Shown here piece after piece: positions 60,925-64,000 of a DNA stretch of 64,000 bases. This stretch comes from Temnothorax longispinosus. Lineage: Eukaryota; Arthropoda; Insecta; Hymenoptera; Formicidae. The translations under genes and the position numbers were made by a program. Numbering within the stretch: position 1 is the first letter of the stretch; every line of letters begins with the position of its first letter. The notes under the pieces were generated by a model that made no database searches, was not told the origin of the DNA, and saw only the letters and a list, made by a program, of their open reading frames with translations. The DNA is taken from the NCBI RefSeq assembly GCF_030848805.1, contig NC_092368.1:19843875-19907874 (forward strand), read 5' to 3'.

Positions 60925-63900
60925 ATGGCCACAGAAACTAGAACAGCAAAGGTTGAACTGCCGAATATTGAGAAGCTCCGCGATGGGAATTATCGACAGT
61001 GGCGGTTTACAATCGAGCGATTTATGAAGCTGAACGGTGTCTTCGAGCATGTGAATGGAGTCGCAGTAAAACCAGATGTAGGGGATGCAGCGAATTTCAG
61101 GACATGGGCGACAAAGAATACAATCGCTGAATTAATTATCAGTGGCTCGATTGAATCCAGCGAACTCGATCACATTATGGCTTGTGAGACGGCGCGCGAG
61201 ATGTGGACGACGCTGGCGCAAGTACACGAAAAATCTGATTCGTCAAGCAGGATGATGGCCAATGACGCATTCTATCATTACACGTATGATGGATCAAAGC
61301 CTATGTCTAAACACATCGCACAAGTCAGATTGTTGGCGAAACGGCTTGAGGAGCTGAATGAGAAACCGAGCGATGCTGCAGTTATGGCAAAATTATTACA
61401 TGGTTTGCCAGCGAAGTTTCATCATGTCGGAACAATTTGGCGCAGCAATCGTGATCCAAACAAGAGGATCGACGATCTATGTCAGCTGCTACTCGAGGAG
61501 GAGACGTCACAGGATGTTAGTGATTTGACTGTCGAGGTGAATAACATTGGCAAAGGAAAGAAGAAGAAAACTGAGGAACAGCCATCCAAGAAACAGGTTA
61601 GTGGCCGACGAGACAAATCAACAATTAAATGCTTTAATTGTGGGAAGATAGGTCATTTTGCACGTGAATGTCGAGCGCCGAAGAAGAACGATAAGTCAAA
61701 TAAAGATGAACCAGCCACTAACAAGTCCAAAAAGGAGAACAGCGATGAGACATGCAATGTAGAGGTTAACTTTGTGTCAAACGGCGGTGACTGGATTGCT
61801 GACAGCGGTGCATCTGTACATATGGCATCACAACGTGAAATATTTACCTCTTTCATCGAAGAGAAAACAGCACTTTCATTAGCCGACAGTTCTACATTGA
61901 TGGTAAGAGGCCGTGGCGATATCAGAGTTGCCAGTTATGTAAAAGGTAAAGTAATAAACGTTAAGCTCCAAGATGTCTATTACGTTCCGGAACTTCGGCG
62001 GAACTTGTTTTCAGTGGGAGCTGCACAGAAGCATGGCGTAAATGTACAGACGGACGGTAATCAAATGCAATTCTGGCGTAACAAGAGATGCATTATTGTG
62101 GCAACTAGAACAAATAACAACCTATACCGATGTGCATTTGAACCAAGGAAGTCTATTGAGGTAAACGCTGTGACTGATGAATTGAGACGATGGCACGAAC
62201 GATTAGGCCATATTAGTATTGGCGCAATGCGAGAATTGATTCGACGTGGCGACATTAAAAAGCTGGCGATTCCTACGAAGGCTGAGATCAACTGCGAGGC
62301 GTGTGCATATGGAAAGGCGCACAGGCGTTCATTCAAGACAGTCGATGGCAAGGTAAATTATAAGCCAGGAGAGATGATACATAGCGACGTGTGTGGACCG
62401 ATGCCAAAGATGTCTGTGGGACAGAAGCGGTACTTTGTATTATTCAAAGACGATGCAACCGGCTACCGAAGAGTTCGCTTTCTACGGCACAAGAATGATG
62501 TCATCGATGAATTTACAAAATTCAAAGCATGGGTCGAAAACAAGTGGGAGCGCCGTATCAAGGTCCTACGCAGCGATAACGGACTCGAGTATGTCAACAA
62601 AGAGTTCTCAGATTATTTAATGGCATGTGGAATCGAGCATCAGAGGACAGCACCGTATACGCCGGAGCAAAACGGGCGCTGTGAACGAGATAATCGAACA
62701 ATCGTCGAGATGGCAAGGTCGATGCTATACGCGAAGAATCTCGACGAGGAATTATGGGCAGAGGCGGTACTCTGTGCGGTATATTTGTTAAACTGTACGC
62801 CAACTAATCAAACAATTGGATCGACACCGTTTGAAGAATGGACTGGCAAAAAGCCGAAACTCGATCACATTCGAACGTTTGGTTCTACAGCTTTTGAACA
62901 CGTACCAGAAATCAAGCGGACAAAATGGAAACCAAAAGCGGTAAAGAAGATTATGGTTGGCTACGACGAAGATAGTTCGAATTATCGATTATTTGATCCG
63001 ATCACGAAGAAAATGACAATATCGACCAACGCAACTTTTCATGAAGATAAGTACGAAGACGTGAGCAGCGGATGGACACAGCCAACATTTAGCATTGAAG
63101 TAGATAATAATTTGAGCAATGAGTTGACAGAAGAATCTACTGACGATGCAGCAGGTGCAAGTAATGACGAAGTTGAAGAGTCAGAACAGCGTACATTACG
63201 AGATCGAAGTGCAATTAAGAAGCCAATTCGTTATGAAGCTCATGTGGTCGAGTTCGAGGAACCGAGGACTTATTCGGAGGCAATGTCTCGAGATGATGCA
63301 TCGAAATGGAAAGATGCTATTGATAACGAACTCAATGCACTAATTAAAATGGAAACTTGGGTCGAGGCCAAATTACCAAAGAATCGTCAACCAATTAGCG
63401 CTCGTTGGGTGTTTACAAGGAAGCGAAATGAACAAGGCGACGTGACAAGATACAAGGCACGATTGGTAGCACGTGGGTACTCGCAACGTGAAGGTATTGA
63501 TTATATCGAAACTTTCGCACCTGTAGTTCGATATGAATCGATTCGGACATTGTTGGCTATGGCGGCGATCAACGAAATGAAGATTGGTCAGTTTGACATT
63601 AAGACGGCCTTTTTGAATGGTGCACTCGAAGAGGATATTTATTTGAAACTGCCTGAAGGAACCGGCGACGAAGGAAAAATTGTCAAATTGCAACGATCGC
63701 TTTATGGACTGAAGCAGTCACCGAGGCAGTGGAACAAACGTTTCCGAGAATTTCTGGAGAAGTTCAACTTTGTTGCAAGTGAGGCTGACAACTGTGTTTA
63801 CCGCGGTTGGATTGACAACGAGATGGTTCTACTGGGCCTATATGTCGACGATGGTCTATTAATTGCAAAGACTCTCCGAGTAATTAACAAAGTTCTAGAG

Positions 63901-64000
63901 TACTTACATAATGAATTTGAGATAACGGTTGGTAAAGGAGACTATTTTGTTGGTCTAGAAATCCAGCGAAGTAATGAAGGCAACGTGAAGATTACGCAGA
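60925..64000 (+). CDS. Ty1/copia Gag-Pol polyprotein, intact, runs off the window
   Basis: One uninterrupted frame of 1,025 codons from ATG 60,925 to the edge. In order: Gag (UBN2-like, YRQWRFTIERFM), zinc knuckle CFNCGKIGHFAREC (about 236), protease IADSGASVHM (Asp about 293), GAG-pre-integrase WHERLGH and CEACAYGK (HHCC zinc site), integrase core with Asp at SDVCGP (about 488), Asp at SDNGLEY (about 551) and Glu at CERDNRT (about 587), then reverse transcriptase RYKARLVARGYSQ, DIKTAFLNGALEE, YGLKQSPRQW and YVDD (about 973-976). The order PR-IN-RT is the Ty1/copia order. RNase H and the 3' LTR lie beyond 64,000. No stop or frameshift is seen and all catalytic residues present in the window are kept, so the element may be young and active. 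Confidence 0.93.
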   Translation, partial: MATETRTAKVELPNIEKLRDGNYRQWRFTIERFMKLNGVFEHVNGVAVKPDVGDAANFRTWATKNTIAELIISGSIESSELDHIMACETAREMWTTLAQVHEKSDSSSRMMANDAFYHYTYDGSKPMSKHIAQVRLLAKRLEELNEKPSDAAVMAKLLHGLPAKFHHVGTIWRSNRDPNKRIDDLCQLLLEEETSQDVSDLTVEVNNIGKGKKKKTEEQPSKKQVSGRRDKSTIKCFNCGKIGHFARECRAPKKNDKSNKDEPATNKSKKENSDETCNVEVNFVSNGGDWIADSGASVHMASQREIFTSFIEEKTALSLADSSTLMVRGRGDIRVASYVKGKVINVKLQDVYYVPELRRNLFSVGAAQKHGVNVQTDGNQMQFWRNKRCIIVATRTNNNLYRCAFEPRKSIEVNAVTDELRRWHERLGHISIGAMRELIRRGDIKKLAIPTKAEINCEACAYGKAHRRSFKTVDGKVNYKPGEMIHSDVCGPMPKMSVGQKRYFVLFKDDATGYRRVRFLRHKNDVIDEFTKFKAWVENKWERRIKVLRSDNGLEYVNKEFSDYLMACGIEHQRTAPYTPEQNGRCERDNRTIVEMARSMLYAKNLDEELWAEAVLCAVYLLNCTPTNQTIGSTPFEEWTGKKPKLDHIRTFGSTAFEHVPEIKRTKWKPKAVKKIMVGYDEDSSNYRLFDPITKKMTISTNATFHEDKYEDVSSGWTQPTFSIEVDNNLSNELTEESTDDAAGASNDEVEESEQRTLRDRSAIKKPIRYEAHVVEFEEPRTYSEAMSRDDASKWKDAIDNELNALIKMETWVEAKLPKNRQPISARWVFTRKRNEQGDVTRYKARLVARGYSQREGIDYIETFAPVVRYESIRTLLAMAAINEMKIGQFDIKTAFLNGALEEDIYLKLPEGTGDEGKIVKLQRSLYGLKQSPRQWNKRFREFLEKFNFVASEADNCVYRGWIDNEMVLLGLYVDDGLLIAKTLRVINKVLEYLHNEFEITVGKGDYFVGLEIQRSNEGNVKITQ

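Overview
This is eukaryotic nuclear DNA from an insect. An ant or another hymenopteran is my inference from gene content and style; no marker in the window settles the species. The evidence is AT-rich intergenic DNA, short GT-AG introns, insect-type genes (a CYP6-like P450, a CRAL-TRIO lipid carrier, a DGAT2/MOGAT acyltransferase, a THAP protein, a BEN-like protein), long (GA)n, (CT)n, (GT)n and (TA)n tracts, and a very high density of DNA transposons and foldback elements. There is no prokaryotic operon, CRISPR array or recognisable tRNA/rRNA gene.

Layout. 0-7.7 kb: an old foldback repeat, a minus-strand acidic two-exon fragment, a long inverted-repeat element, a five-exon BEN-like gene (+) and two adjacent tandem-repeat fields. 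7.7-9.2 kb: five minus-strand exons of an unconventional myosin motor that spell P-loop, switch I and the following motor sequence but carry a frameshift, a stop and a lost splice donor. 9.2-22 kb: gene-poor, with MITEs, microsatellites, a pogo-like element and a TTAA-flanked insertion whose empty site survives in an inverted copy near 45 kb. 21-28 kb: a mariner-type remnant, a THAP gene inside an element with short inverted ends, duplicated terminal exons of an unknown gene, and an inverted-repeat element holding a decaying 36-bp array. 28.6-31.1 kb: a cytochrome P450 (-), five exons, last exon not found. 31-45 kb: nested transposons, hairpins and satellites with an integrase fragment. 45-47.3 kb: a repeat copy and a transposase-like ORF. 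47.9-51.4 kb: an intact CRAL-TRIO gene (+) with two alternative first exons. 52.4-54.2 kb: a broken M3 oligopeptidase (-). 54.18-58.80 kb: a complete foldback DNA transposon with about 625-bp inverted repeats and an intact three-exon, roughly 870-residue protein. 58.8-59.35 kb: the first exons of a DGAT2/MOGAT gene (-), cut by that transposon. 60.48-64.0 kb: the 5' LTR, tRNA-iMet primer site and intact gag-pol frame of a Ty1/copia retrotransposon running off the window.

The host genes are unrelated to one another (lipid transport, lipid synthesis, oxidative metabolism, motor, peptidase); what links the region is its turnover by transposons. The strongest candidate for something under-described is the 54-59 kb foldback transposon, which has an apparently intact protein of unassigned family and sits between fragments of two different broken genes.
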